From contig JASJAN010000035.1 of assembly GCA_030066985.1 (NCBI GenBank), forward strand, positions 1 through 64,000: DNA of 64,000 nt, written 5' to 3'. Positions 18,102 through 27,478 of this stretch are shown here, one piece after another. Positions within the stretch are counted from its first letter, which is position 1; the number at the start of each line of letters is the position of its first letter. The notes beneath the pieces are model-generated. The model was given only the letters and a program-made list of their open reading frames with translations, had not been told where the DNA came from and made no database searches. This DNA comes from Desulfobacterales bacterium. Its GTDB lineage: Bacteria > Desulfobacterota > Desulfobacteria > Desulfobacterales > JAHEIW01. Made by a program: the position numbers and the translations under genes.

Positions 18102-20513
18102 ATGTTGAATTTAGCAAAAGACCAAGTATTGCTTTCCCGCTTTTGCCTGCTGGAGATGATCGGCGAGGGCGGCATGGGACAGGTCTGGCTAGTTTGGGAT
18201 CAAGAGCTTGAAATCCAAATTGCCGCAAAAATTTTGCACCCGCAGATCGTCTCCGATCAGAATCGCGTCAAACTATTAAAAAATGAATGTCGCAATACCC
18301 GTCGATTGGCGCACCCTAATATTGTACGCGTATTTGATTTTCATCGATCCGCCGATTTGGCCTTCATCTCCATGGAATATGTGGACGGCCAAAATCTGAA
18401 CGATTACCGCAGCCCATTGGAACACATCAGCTTTTCGCAGCTCATCAAGCTGATAAAGCCTGTCATCAATGCCCTTGGGTATGCCCATGAAATGGGTCTG
18501 GTTCATCGAGATGTCAAAGCCGCCAACATCATAATTGATCGGCAGCATGTTCCACGCCTGACCGACTTTGGCATCGCCGGCGTTTTCAAGTCAGGCCAGC
18601 AGGCAATGGAAATTACCTCCGGCGGCTCTCTGTTTTGCATGAGCCCGCAACAATTGGGACATCATCGCCCAGCTCCATCCGATGATATGTATGCCCTCGG
18701 TGTGCTGCTCTATCAAATGTTGACCGGATATCCGCCGTTCTATCCGGATATCACCCGAGAGCGAATTCGGCATGAGGTTCCGGCTCCCGTCAATCAACGG
18801 CTACAGCAACTTGCCATCGATGCAACTATTCCGGATTCAATGGAAAACTTGATTGCCGAGATGTTGGCCAAAAATCCTGCTGATCGCCCGGCGCGCATGC
18901 AGGAAATTGAAGCCTTCTTTGATCGGATGTCGAGCCCTGTGATCAGTCAAACGATAGCACCGCGAAGTCCAGCGCCAAAGGTCATCAGTTCGAGGCCAGC
19001 TTCAGATCCTGCGGAAATGATTGCGCCGGTGAGCGTAAGTCCGATAAAACACCATAAGGGTTTGCGGCAAAGACCACACGCCAATTTGGTCAAAGGGGCG
19101 GCCTTGATGGTTGCTTTTGTCGTGCTGCTGGCCGGTGGATTTTGGTTGTGGCAATATCTGGGCGGTCTGAACAAAAAATCAACCCCACCGAAAAGCCCGG
19201 TGAGCAAGCAACAACAAGCGGAATCTGAAAAGACGTCCACACAGACTGAGAAGGCACCGGTAAAAACGCCGCATCCGCCACAGTTGGCTGCTGATAAAAA
19301 GAAAGCAGATAACAAGCTGGGCGAATATATGCAGCTTAAACAGAAATTGGAGACCAAAGGTGCTTCTCAATGGGGTAACCAGATTTATGCTGATATGTCG
19401 CAATTGGCAGATGAAGCTGATCAGTTTTTAATCGAAAAACAGTATGCCCCGGCAGCCGCAAAATATGCAGCCGCTTCGGCTAAAGCGCAAGAGTTGGTCA
19501 ACCAGATGGCGCCGGTTTTAAAAAGACTGCTAATCGAAGGTCAAGATGCACTCGAAGAAGGCAACGGTGAGTTGGCTGAAGAAAAATTTTCGATCGCTTT
19601 GCTAATAGATCCGTCCAATGCAACGGCCAAAAAAAGTTTGCAACGCGCGAAAAACACCGAGGCCATTATGCAGTTGCTCGAATCCGGAAACCGCCATGAA
19701 GCTGCAGGTAATCTTGCTGCCGCCTCAACCGACTACCAGGACGCGGTCAAACTGGATCCGGCTTCAAAGAGAGCCCAGGCATCTCTGACACGGGTCGACG
19801 AACAGCTCCGTGAGCAAAAATACCAACAATTAATGTCAGAAGGTCTGACAGCCGTCCATCGCAAAGACCATCAACTGGCTCGCCAAAAATTGCGCCAAGC
19901 CCTGAAAATCCGGCCAGAATCGCGTGAAGCCAGAGAATCCCTTGCCCAGGTGGATCAGTCTATCCGTCTGTCACAGATTGAAACCTATCGCAGACAGGCC
20001 GCTGCTTCAGAAAAGTCTGAAAACTGGCAGCAGGCCTTTAGCGCTTACCAGAAGGTTTTGGAAATCGACCCTAATGTAGCGTTTGCCGTGCAGGGCAAAC
20101 AACGCGCATCGAAACATATGCGTATTAATAAACGCCTCGATTTCTTTCTGCAACAGCCGACTGCTCTGGAATCGGATCGTCAGCTTGAAAATGCTCTTGA
20201 GCTAGTTGCCGAAATTGAGGCGCTGAAAACGCCCGGGCCGCGCCTTAGAGAACAATTTAATCAGCTGGTAGGTATCGTTAATGCGGCTAAAACGCCGGTA
20301 AAGATAGTCCTTGAATCCGATACTTTCACCGATGTTGCCGTATATAAAGTTGGCAAGCTAGGCCGTTTTAGTAGCCGAGAGCTGCGTCTGCGACCCGGCT
20401 CTTATACCGTTGTGGGGACGCGGAACGGATACCAGGATGTGCGCAAAAAAATCATCGTCAAACCCGAGCAAGGGCCGATACGGGTCATTATTCGATGTGA
20501 GGTTAAAATTTGA
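18102..20513 (+). CDS. Transmembrane serine/threonine protein kinase (PknB-like) with TPR-like and PEGA-like extracytoplasmic region
   Basis: The 803-aa protein starts with a complete Hanks-type kinase domain (residues about 13-275): glycine loop GEGGMGQVW (21-29), ATP lysine K43, catalytic HRDVKAAN (D137), DFG (155-157), and GGSLFCMSPQQ in the activation/APE position. It is an RD kinase, so activation-loop phosphorylation is expected. A Ser/Pro linker and one membrane segment (about 332-353) follow. The outer part has about three helical repeats of TPR type (LLIDPSNATAKKSL, VKLDPASKRAQASL, LKIRPESREARESL, LEIDPNVAFA) and a C-terminal PEGA-like domain. It overlaps the next gene by 4 bp. Phosphothreonine made here could be read by the FHA protein at 24843. 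Confidence 0.9.
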   Translation: MLNLAKDQVLLSRFCLLEMIGEGGMGQVWLVWDQELEIQIAAKILHPQIVSDQNRVKLLKNECRNTRRLAHPNIVRVFDFHRSADLAFISMEYVDGQNLNDYRSPLEHISFSQLIKLIKPVINALGYAHEMGLVHRDVKAANIIIDRQHVPRLTDFGIAGVFKSGQQAMEITSGGSLFCMSPQQLGHHRPAPSDDMYALGVLLYQMLTGYPPFYPDITRERIRHEVPAPVNQRLQQLAIDATIPDSMENLIAEMLAKNPADRPARMQEIEAFFDRMSSPVISQTIAPRSPAPKVISSRPASDPAEMIAPVSVSPIKHHKGLRQRPHANLVKGAALMVAFVVLLAGGFWLWQYLGGLNKKSTPPKSPVSKQQQAESEKTSTQTEKAPVKTPHPPQLAADKKKADNKLGEYMQLKQKLETKGASQWGNQIYADMSQLADEADQFLIEKQYAPAAAKYAAASAKAQELVNQMAPVLKRLLIEGQDALEEGNGELAEEKFSIALLIDPSNATAKKSLQRAKNTEAIMQLLESGNRHEAAGNLAAASTDYQDAVKLDPASKRAQASLTRVDEQLREQKYQQLMSEGLTAVHRKDHQLARQKLRQALKIRPESREARESLAQVDQSIRLSQIETYRRQAAASEKSENWQQAFSAYQKVLEIDPNVAFAVQGKQRASKHMRINKRLDFFLQQPTALESDRQLENALELVAEIEALKTPGPRLREQFNQLVGIVNAAKTPVKIVLESDTFTDVAVYKVGKLGRFSSRELRLRPGSYTVVGTRNGYQDVRKKIIVKPEQGPIRVIIRCEVKI

Positions 20514-22951
20514 ATCGAACTTATAAAATCATAGACCACAGCGGCGATCGGACCGTTGCGACGGAAGATTTTCCGATTGTCATTGGTGCAGGCCCGGCCG
20601 CTGCGATCATCATCTCAGATGTTGAAAAGGCGACTGAGGCTGCCTTCATCGGTCTATCGCAGCAGCGACCCTTCGTGCAGGCGGGCCACAGCGATGTGGT
20701 CGTCCGCTACAACGGGCGAAAATTAAAAGACAGTGTCTGGCTGATGCATGGTGACCGGCTTGAGGTCGGCAGCTGCAGAATACAATTTGAAGCCCGTGGC
20801 AATGATTTTATCATCCGAGTTGCGGGCCAAAAAATGGCAGATGTGCCGACCCCAACATCGGACAGCATCCGCTCACCTGAAAAGGCATTGAAAATCGACC
20901 CTGTGTCCTTTCGGTCCAAACGAAGACAAAGACGCGCCGGAGCCATACATCGCTATCGCAGATGGCTTAGCATGGCGGTTGGTCTGTGTTTACTCCTACT
21001 GCTGGCAATCGGCTGGTTTGTTTTTACCGCCCGTCAAATTACGATTCAAATTGAGCCACAGCCGGAGGAAGTTTCGATCGGCGGCAGTCTGCTAGCCCCT
21101 CGCTTTGGCGGCCACTTTCTGCTAAGGCCAGGCAAATACACCCTCATTGCCACTAAAGACTGCTATGCTGACATGAAAAAGGCATTCGAGGTGGGAGCCG
21201 AAAAAAACCAAACAGTCCAATTTGAAATGGAAAAACTTCCCGGACGCATTTCCGTACAGGCCTATCCAGAGGGCCAAGCGGGTGTGCCGCTGACCGGTGC
21301 ACGGCTCATAATTGACGGACAAGAAGTTGGCGCCACCCCAATTTTAAACCTGGCGGTTAAAGCGGGTCGGCGAGTGCTGGAAATTCAGGCCGATAATTAT
21401 CAGGATGTCAAAACCGAAGAGCAAATTATCGGTTGCCCAGAGAAACAGACGTTTGAATATACATTGATCCCCGGCTGGTCGGATGTGTTCATCAGCTCGA
21501 TTCCAGAGGGCGCTGCGGTATCGATAGACGGCAAGCCCGCCGGCAACACGCCTATAAAAGTGGAGTTGCCCGAGGGCACTTATCGCCTCAAAATAAGTGC
21601 TGAAGGATTTAAACCCTGGCAAAAGCAACTGGCTGTGGTGCCCAATCAACCCCAATCCATAAAAGATGTCCAATTGCAACCGGCCGACGGCACCTTGGCT
21701 TTGCAAACCACACCATCCGGGGCCAATGTGACCATTGACCGGAAATTTGCCGGGAAAACCCCTTTAACCATTTCTCTACAGGCAGATGTCCAGCATGAAG
21801 TTCAAATCTCCAAGGCGGGTTATGAAAACTTGGCCCGAACTGTTCAGGTGGCAACCGGCAAAAAGAAAACACTGGCCATTCAATTGAAACCGGAGTTCGG
21901 GGTTATTCAATTTGTGGTTGAGCCACCTGATGCTCAACTTTTTGTCGATGGGAAGAATCAGGGTCCCGTACCGGCCAAATTAAATTTGTTGGCAATCGGT
22001 CACCAGCTGGAGCTCAAAAAACCAGGATATGAAACCTTCCGAACCCGGATCACCCCCCGGCCTGGCTTTCCGCAAATCGTAAACATCACCTTGAAGCGAA
22101 GCCATTCAGCTCCTGCGGATCCGGAAGGCGTTATCACGGCCCAAAATGGCTACAAGCTAAAACTGGTAGAACCGCAGTCGTTCATCATGGGATCATCGCG
22201 ACGCGAACAGGGCCGGCGCACCAACGAAACCCTCCGCAATATAAATTTGCAGCGGCCGTTTTATATGGGCTTGAAAGAAGTAACCAACCGGCAGTTTAAA
22301 CAGTTTTTAGCCAGTCACAATTCCGGGGCCTTTAACGGCCAACCGTTATCCCTGGAAGATCATCCGGTCGTTCAGATTACATGGCAGCAAGCAGCCTTAT
22401 TCTGCAACTGGTTGAGCGCGAAGGAGTCTTTGCCGCCGGCATACGTGAAAAAGGGCGGTCGCCTCGTCGCTGCCGACCCTATTGGCATCGGATACCGGCT
22501 AGCCACCGAAGCCGAATGGGAGTATTGTGCCCGCTTCTCAGGTAATTCAGCCAGCCTCAAATACCCATGGGGAAATCTATTTCCACCGACGACGCCTTCG
22601 GGCAATTATGCCGACGCATCTGCCAAAAAGTTGTTGGCCACTGTGCTCGAAAAATACAATGACGGTTTCCCGGGATCGGCGCCACCGGGCAAATTTAAAG
22701 CCAACGACCTGGGGTTGTTCGACCTGGGTGGCAATGTAGCCGAGTGGTGCCATGACTTTTACTCGATTTATACCTATAATAGCAGTAAGACCGATGTCGA
22801 TCCCACCGGACCCTCACAGGGAAACCATCATGTGGTCAAAGGATCGAGCTGGAAACATGCCAGCATAAGCAATTTGAGGCTGGCCTATCGCGGATATAGC
22901 AATGGAAAACGCCCGGATCTGGGGTTTCGTGTATGCCGGTACGCAAAATGA
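20510..22951 (+). CDS. Membrane protein with FHA-like, multiple PEGA and C-terminal FGE/sulfatase-modifying-factor-like domains
   Basis: This 813-aa protein starts with TTG overlapping the kinase stop (TTGA), so the two are translationally coupled. Residues 1-105 resemble a degenerate FHA domain (LMHGDRLEVGSCRIQFE). One membrane segment lies at about 153-173. Several PEGA-type repeats follow (VSIDGKPAGNTPIKVELPEG; VTIDRKFAGKTPLTISL; LFVDGKNQGPVPAKL). The C-terminal about 270 residues form an FGE-sulfatase domain (FIMGSSRRE, YRLATEAEWEYCARF, GLFDLGGNVAEW, LGFRVCRY). The cysteine pair of true formylglycine-generating enzymes is not seen in the final helix region, so a binding rather than catalytic role is likely. 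Confidence 0.82.
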   Translation: MNRTYKIIDHSGDRTVATEDFPIVIGAGPAAAIIISDVEKATEAAFIGLSQQRPFVQAGHSDVVVRYNGRKLKDSVWLMHGDRLEVGSCRIQFEARGNDFIIRVAGQKMADVPTPTSDSIRSPEKALKIDPVSFRSKRRQRRAGAIHRYRRWLSMAVGLCLLLLLAIGWFVFTARQITIQIEPQPEEVSIGGSLLAPRFGGHFLLRPGKYTLIATKDCYADMKKAFEVGAEKNQTVQFEMEKLPGRISVQAYPEGQAGVPLTGARLIIDGQEVGATPILNLAVKAGRRVLEIQADNYQDVKTEEQIIGCPEKQTFEYTLIPGWSDVFISSIPEGAAVSIDGKPAGNTPIKVELPEGTYRLKISAEGFKPWQKQLAVVPNQPQSIKDVQLQPADGTLALQTTPSGANVTIDRKFAGKTPLTISLQADVQHEVQISKAGYENLARTVQVATGKKKTLAIQLKPEFGVIQFVVEPPDAQLFVDGKNQGPVPAKLNLLAIGHQLELKKPGYETFRTRITPRPGFPQIVNITLKRSHSAPADPEGVITAQNGYKLKLVEPQSFIMGSSRREQGRRTNETLRNINLQRPFYMGLKEVTNRQFKQFLASHNSGAFNGQPLSLEDHPVVQITWQQAALFCNWLSAKESLPPAYVKKGGRLVAADPIGIGYRLATEAEWEYCARFSGNSASLKYPWGNLFPPTTPSGNYADASAKKLLATVLEKYNDGFPGSAPPGKFKANDLGLFDLGGNVAEWCHDFYSIYTYNSSKTDVDPTGPSQGNHHVVKGSSWKHASISNLRLAYRGYSNGKRPDLGFRVCRYAK

Positions 22952-22953
22952 TC

Positions 22954-23193
22954 TAAATTGAGCGTTTCAAATTAAAAATATGGAGAATACTTTTCTTTGA
23001 GGAATTCTATCGATTTAACATTTTTAATTTGAAACCCAGCGGGGTTGCTGATCTTACTCCGCCTCAGGCGGATTAGATGCCGTTCCGCATAGTATACTAT
23101 AGCGGAACAACATCTGCCGTGTAGCTGCGGCAATCCTCCAGAGGCGGATCTTCGACCTCGACAAGCGCTCAACTTAGACCCTAAATTGAGCGT
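22954..23193. repeat. Nested palindromic element after the PEGA/FGE gene
   Basis: Outer arms GTTTCAAATTAAAAAT (from 22966) and ATTTTTAATTTGAAAC (to 23033) flank the first part. CTAAATTGAGCG occurs at both ends of the gap (22954 and 23182). Inside lie TCCGCCTCAGGCGGATTAG (about 23056), also found exactly at about 49053, and a palindrome GTTCCGC...GCGGAAC centred on GTATAC. Confidence 0.65.
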
Positions 23194-23211
23194 TGATGAG
23201 AGTACAAAGAT

Positions 23212-23514
23212 ATGGACGCAAAAAAACGTTCATCTTTCAAATGGTTGGCCATCGTCATGTTTACGGCAGTGGCTTTTGTGGTGATGGCATATCAACTTCT
23301 TCCGGCCGCTGCTGCAGAGGTGATCGTCGCACAGAGCACAAACCAAACAACCGCACCTGAGGGGGAAACATCGTCATCTGAAAGTCAGCCCACTGAATCG
23401 AAAGCAGCAGAAGAAAAAGAAACGAACGCAACCAAAAACAGAAAACTAAAGGATTTCCGCCCCTCAGAAAAAATCGAAGCGGAGCAGGCAGTGGACTTCC
23501 CCTATGACATTTAG
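23212..23514 (+). CDS. Small secreted or membrane-anchored acidic protein
   Basis: The 100-aa protein has an N-terminal hydrophobic segment (residues 11-35) that is a signal peptide or single anchor. A low-complexity Glu/Ser/Thr/Lys linker follows, and the C-terminal motif is RPSEKIEAEQAVDFPYDI. A similar ending (RPSEK...AVxFPxDI) seems familiar to me from small proteins of related bacteria, but I cannot verify that here. It lies between the PEGA/FGE gene and the channel-type gene and may be an accessory subunit of that complex. Confidence 0.65.
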   Translation: MDAKKRSSFKWLAIVMFTAVAFVVMAYQLLPAAAAEVIVAQSTNQTTAPEGETSSSESQPTESKAAEEKETNATKNRKLKDFRPSEKIEAEQAVDFPYDI

Positions 23515-23656
23515 TTTTCAAATAGTAATGGCCTTTTTCCCGATGAGCTGTGTTCTCCGCGTTTTTAAGCTTTCGACGTACGACCAGTACGCCGAAAGCT
23601 TAAAAACTTGTGCGGCCGAGCTCATCAAAAAAAATTCTCATTTCTATTTTGAAAAC
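23514..23656. repeat. Nested palindromic element, copy A of the CCCGATGAGCT type
   Basis: Three nested arms are visible. The outermost is GTTTTCAAATAG (starting at the last base of the upstream stop codon) with CTATTTTGAAAAC. The middle is GATGAGCT/AGCTCATC. The inner is a perfect 15-bp GTTTTTAAGCTTTCG/CGAAAGCTTAAAAAC, with GTAC at the tip. The middle part matches the element at 46929-47074. Confidence 0.75.
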
Positions 23657-23689
23657 AACCCGATATAAATTAAAAAAACTTTGGACCGA

Positions 23690-23859
23690 AAACCTCAGAT
23701 TTTGTTCGAGGGCAAGGCACAAGACGATGAAAAAGCGGAGCGTACACGTCAGTAGGTGAGCATTTTGAAGCGTCTTGATGCACGCCTTTGATGTACATAA
23801 AATAGATGTGCAATCCATTTAGCCTGGGCAACACAGCCATCGGGCAAAATATGAGGTTT
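23690..23859. repeat. Nested palindromic element of the GCAAGGC / AATCCATTTA type, copy 1
   Basis: Outer 24-bp arms (AAACCTCAGATTTTG... at 23690-23713 and its partner to 23859) pair at about 20 positions. Inside lie GCAAGGCACAAGACG, then AAAAGCGGAGCGTACACG, then a conserved tail GATGCACGCC...AATCCATTTAGCCTGGGCA. The tail and the GCAAGGC block match the element at 49015-49168. The AAAAGCGGAGCGTACACG block matches the one at 57322-57467 in reverse. Confidence 0.75.
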
Positions 23860-23893
23860 AGAAACCCATAATATAACCTATGGTTTAAAAAGT

Positions 23894-24697
23894 ATGAAAA
23901 AAACATTCCCTTTTTCGTTTGAGTTAATCTACCAAGTTTTTTCTTTGATTGTGATCGTCATCATTGTGCATGCCATCTATGTGGCGGTAATTCGGCCCAA
24001 AGCCGATGCCATTTTAGAAAAGCAGGCTATTGCGATGGCCGAAGACAAATCACAGGTGATGGAGCGCTCGGTGTTCGTCCTCATTCGTGATTACGAACAG
24101 GAAGCTTGTTTTATTCTGATGTTTTGGGCAATGGCCATTATGGGATATAAGGCCTTTAAAACGTCACGCCAGCGCGCTTTGCTTCAAATGGATCTGATCC
24201 CTTTGGCCGAGGGCGTGCGCATTTTACCGGAAGACACCCGGGATGTATCCCGGCAGATTCAAGCCCTGCCGGCTCAGCAACGCGAAGCGCTGTTGCCCAG
24301 AGCGTTGTTGGCTGGTTTGCAACGATTCAGCACTACCCGCAATATTCAGGATGTGGCCAGCGCCACCCGCGCCTATTGCGATTCGGAGGCCGAACGTCTC
24401 GAGTCTGAACTATCCATGATTCGTTATATCGCTTGGGCCATTCCATCGGTTGGCTTTATTGGAACGGTGCGGGGCATTGGCGATGCACTGGGCCAGGCCC
24501 ACAAGGCCATCGAAGGCGATATCTTTGATGTCACCCGCAGCTTGGGCGTGGCCTTTAATTCAACTCTAATAGCACTGCTGATCAGCATTGGCTTGATGTT
24601 TTTGCTGCACCAATTGCAGCAAATGCAAGAGCGCTATGTGCTGGATTCGCAAACCTATTGCGATGAAAACCTTATCAGTCATCTATACGTTAAGTGA
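23894..24697 (+). CDS. MotA/TolQ/ExbB-type proton channel family protein
   Basis: The 267-aa inner-membrane protein has four hydrophobic segments (about 11-33, 70-86, 178-195, 218-240). TM3 begins WAIPSVGFIGTVRGIGDALG (181-200), the ExbB/TolQ signature. TM4 has GVAFNSTLIALLISIG, with the family threonine (T224). Such proteins form pentameric proton-driven stators around a dimer of single-pass B subunits (ExbD, TolR, MotB). No ExbD-like gene is present, but the two vWA proteins downstream have matching N-terminal membrane segments. It probably energises the complex encoded here. Confidence 0.85.
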   Translation: MKKTFPFSFELIYQVFSLIVIVIIVHAIYVAVIRPKADAILEKQAIAMAEDKSQVMERSVFVLIRDYEQEACFILMFWAMAIMGYKAFKTSRQRALLQMDLIPLAEGVRILPEDTRDVSRQIQALPAQQREALLPRALLAGLQRFSTTRNIQDVASATRAYCDSEAERLESELSMIRYIAWAIPSVGFIGTVRGIGDALGQAHKAIEGDIFDVTRSLGVAFNSTLIALLISIGLMFLLHQLQQMQERYVLDSQTYCDENLISHLYVK

Positions 24698-24776
24698 GGT
24701 GTCAAGTGTCAGTGTTCAGGTGTCAGCATCAGAAATATCTGAATTTCAACTCGATCAAACCTGACACCTGACACCT
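24698..24776. repeat. Heptad-built inverted repeat (GGTGTCA units)
   Basis: The left arm reads GGTGTCA, AGTGTCA, GTGTTCA, GGTGTCA (24698-24725). The right arm, CCTGACACCTGACACCT (24760-24776), is its complement. It begins directly after the channel gene's stop and precedes the FHA gene. Confidence 0.75.
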
Positions 24777-24842
24777 AATGGCATAATTATGAATGCTGAG
24801 TTTAAAGCTTGTAACCTAACAAAAACTTAAAGAAACGAATGC

Positions 24843-26270
24843 ATGAACATGAGCGTATTAGGATTAGAGTTGAGCGATGCCGGTATTCTGGTCGCCGGAG
24901 GCGATCCACCCGGACTGCTAAAACTCGATGGTAACAGCGTTGAAAGCCCCGGGTTTGCTCTACCAGAAAAAAAAAGGTTGGTCGTCGGCATAGCAGCTGA
25001 AAGAAAAGCACACCAATATCCCCGTCAGATTCTCAATCATTTCTGGGACCAATTAAATACCGAACCCCTGGAGCAGCACATTCCATTTGCACACAACCAC
25101 GCTGAAATTGCCTTCGAGCATCTTGCCCATATCTTTCAGAACGTCAAACCGCACGGATCCGAAATGATTATAGCCGTGCCGGGGTTTTATACACACAAAC
25201 ATTTGGGATTGATTTTGGGGATTACGAAAGAATTGGCCATCCCTGTAAAGGGTTTTGTTCCGCTCGCTGTCGCCGCAGTTCCGAATCAGCTGCCACAGGG
25301 GTTGTTGCTGCACCTGGACCTGCATTTACAGAGATTTGAACTCACCTATCTTCAGCGCAAAGACCAAATAAGCCGTGAGGAATCACTGTCCGTTGAAGGC
25401 AGCGGTCTGAGTGCCCTATTCCGAAGATGGGTGGATGCCATCGCAGAAGAATTTGTCCGCCATACCCGTTTCGATCCCCTGCATCAGGCCACCACCGAGC
25501 AAGAGTTATACGACCGCTTACCTGGAATTCTCACGCAGCTCAACCAAAAGCCCTCAGTTCATTTTGAAATGACAGGCGGTTCCAAGGTATATCACATAAC
25601 ACTGACAACAGAGTTGTTTTCAGAAGTCGCAGCACCTATTTTCGATAAAATCCGCAGCCTGATAGATCGGTTCTGCGATCGCTATGGTAAACATGCCCCG
25701 GCAAGCGTTTTGTTGATCACCGATCGACTTGCTCGTATACCAGGAATCCACAATGTGTTGACCGGCAGTCATCATCGCAACGTTATCACGTTGCCCGCCG
25801 GGGCGGGTGCTCTGGGAGCCCTATGGTTTTTGGATGCCCTGCGCGATCAACGACATGAGAGCAGCGCTCCGTTTCTGATCACCCGGCCCTTGCCGCATGA
25901 GCAGCAAATTTCGGTTGAGGCGCCCCGTCAACCGGCTGAAAGGCAACAGCGGCCCACGCATATCCTTTATCGCGACATCGCCTATCCGATTGCGCAGAAA
26001 CCGCTGCCAATTGGCTTAGAAACACCTCCAGACGGGTATGGCATTAAAATCCGCGGTCAAATTGCCGGCGTGTCTCGTAAACACTGTTCGGTTCAACGGA
26101 GTGGTAATACCGTTGTTTTAAATGACCACAGCACCTACGGTACTTACGTAAACGAAAAACCGGTGGCTGGAAAAAAGAACTTGGAGCTTGGCGAGGTGAT
26201 TCGTGTCGGCACACCGGGCGAAAATCTTAGATTAATTGCATGTTTGGATGGCGAAACCGATGAAACGTAG
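24843..26270 (+). CDS. Hsp70/actin-like (ASKHA) protein with C-terminal FHA domain
   Basis: This cytoplasmic 475-aa protein has an N-terminal actin/Hsp70-fold region (LGLELSDAGILVAGG at the start; LVVGIAAERKAHQYPRQILN; MIIAVPGFYTHKH; LPAGAGALGALWFL), resembling DnaK-like ATPases but without full motif conservation. The C-terminus (about residues 385-475) is an FHA domain with VSRKHCSVQ and DHSTYGTYVN, the phosphothreonine-binding signature. It likely docks on phosphorylated partners of the transmembrane kinase and links them to the channel. It overlaps the next gene by 11 bp, indicating translational coupling. Confidence 0.78.
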   Translation: MNMSVLGLELSDAGILVAGGDPPGLLKLDGNSVESPGFALPEKKRLVVGIAAERKAHQYPRQILNHFWDQLNTEPLEQHIPFAHNHAEIAFEHLAHIFQNVKPHGSEMIIAVPGFYTHKHLGLILGITKELAIPVKGFVPLAVAAVPNQLPQGLLLHLDLHLQRFELTYLQRKDQISREESLSVEGSGLSALFRRWVDAIAEEFVRHTRFDPLHQATTEQELYDRLPGILTQLNQKPSVHFEMTGGSKVYHITLTTELFSEVAAPIFDKIRSLIDRFCDRYGKHAPASVLLITDRLARIPGIHNVLTGSHHRNVITLPAGAGALGALWFLDALRDQRHESSAPFLITRPLPHEQQISVEAPRQPAERQQRPTHILYRDIAYPIAQKPLPIGLETPPDGYGIKIRGQIAGVSRKHCSVQRSGNTVVLNDHSTYGTYVNEKPVAGKKNLELGEVIRVGTPGENLRLIACLDGETDET

Positions 26271-27348
26271 AGCCGTCAACGTATTTAACCTATCTTTTTT
26301 GGATATCATAACCTGCGGGCTGGGGGCTGTCATCCTTTTGTTTGTGTTGGTCAATGCCAAAAGCGCCGCCCAGCGGGATTCGATTACCTCGGATTTTCGT
26401 GCAGAAGCCGAGCGTGTTGAACAGGAAGTCCTCGATGCCAAAAAAGAGCTGGTCCTCGCACGCAATACATTAGAGCAGACCGAAGCGCAACGGGTGCGTA
26501 CAGAGGGCCTTTCTCGCAAAATCATTGAAATACTGGAACAAAAAAAAGTCGAGTTGTCTGATCGTCAAGAAGATACGCTAGCGACCACCGAACATGTCAA
26601 TAAATTAAAAGCAGATCTGAAATCAATAGAGGAAGAGCTCAAACGCCTGAGAGCCGGGGCCAAGACCGAGGATGATCAAGGCTCCCGGCTGCGAAAATTC
26701 CCCGGAGAAGGAGACCGTCAGTATTTAACCGATCTGAAGATGGGCGGCAAGCGGATATTTATCCTGGTGGATGCCTCCGCCAGCATGCTGGATGAAACGG
26801 TCGTTGGCGTCATCCGGCGCCGCAACTTGAGCGCCAAAGAAAAACTGAAATCCCCTAAATGGCAACAGACGGTCGCCACCGTCAACTGGCTTGCCACACA
26901 GCTGCCATCGACAAGCCAGTTTCAAATTTACGCCTTTAATGAAGATGCCAGTCCCTTACTTGCTGGCACGGCAGGAGCCTGGTTGGATGCTGGTAATGTG
27001 GACCAATTAAACCAGGCCGCCAACGGCATTCGCAGCGTCATTCCGCAAAAGGGTACCAGTCTTTTGAATGCCATCACCGCCCTTCGCACGATGAAGCCTG
27101 CTCCGGACAATATTTTTTTGCTGACCGACGGCCTGCCGACGATGGGAAAGGGTAAACCCTGGCGCAAACGGGTGTCCAGCGATAAGCGCCTGAGTCTTTT
27201 TAAAGCTGCCATTGGTGAATTACCAAAGGCGCCGGTTAATGTCATATTATACCCGATGGAAGGTGATCCTCTGGCGGCCGATGCCTATTGGCGCTTGGCC
27301 AAGCGCACCCGCGGATCATTTTTTTCACCGTCAAAGGATTGGCCTTAA
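26260..27348 (+). CDS. vWA-domain protein with ExbD/TolR-like N-terminal membrane segment (paralog 1)
   Basis: I set the start at ATG 26260 (MKRRAVN), which matches the MKR start of the paralog; the frame is open further upstream to a TTG. The protein is 362 aa. Residues 7-31 (NVFNLSFLDIITCGLGAVIL and onward) form one membrane segment whose Asp15 sits where ExbD/TolR/MotB carry the proton-binding aspartate. A coiled coil follows (about 35-135), then a vWA domain with an intact MIDAS start, DASAS (171-175), KGTSLLNAI and LLTDGLP. The vWA domain should lie in the periplasm. It may act as a mechanical or ligand-binding B subunit of the channel. Confidence 0.82.
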   Translation: MKRRAVNVFNLSFLDIITCGLGAVILLFVLVNAKSAAQRDSITSDFRAEAERVEQEVLDAKKELVLARNTLEQTEAQRVRTEGLSRKIIEILEQKKVELSDRQEDTLATTEHVNKLKADLKSIEEELKRLRAGAKTEDDQGSRLRKFPGEGDRQYLTDLKMGGKRIFILVDASASMLDETVVGVIRRRNLSAKEKLKSPKWQQTVATVNWLATQLPSTSQFQIYAFNEDASPLLAGTAGAWLDAGNVDQLNQAANGIRSVIPQKGTSLLNAITALRTMKPAPDNIFLLTDGLPTMGKGKPWRKRVSSDKRLSLFKAAIGELPKAPVNVILYPMEGDPLAADAYWRLAKRTRGSFFSPSKDWP

Positions 27349-27478
27349 GTTCGGCGAAAGGCTCAGGGCGCAAGGATGACGGTAAAAACAATAACATTTT
27401 TAGCCTTGGGCCGTATGCCGTGTGCCTTGGACCAGTTGGGGTTGTTCAAGAGAAAATCGAAATCAAGTAGTTAAAATC

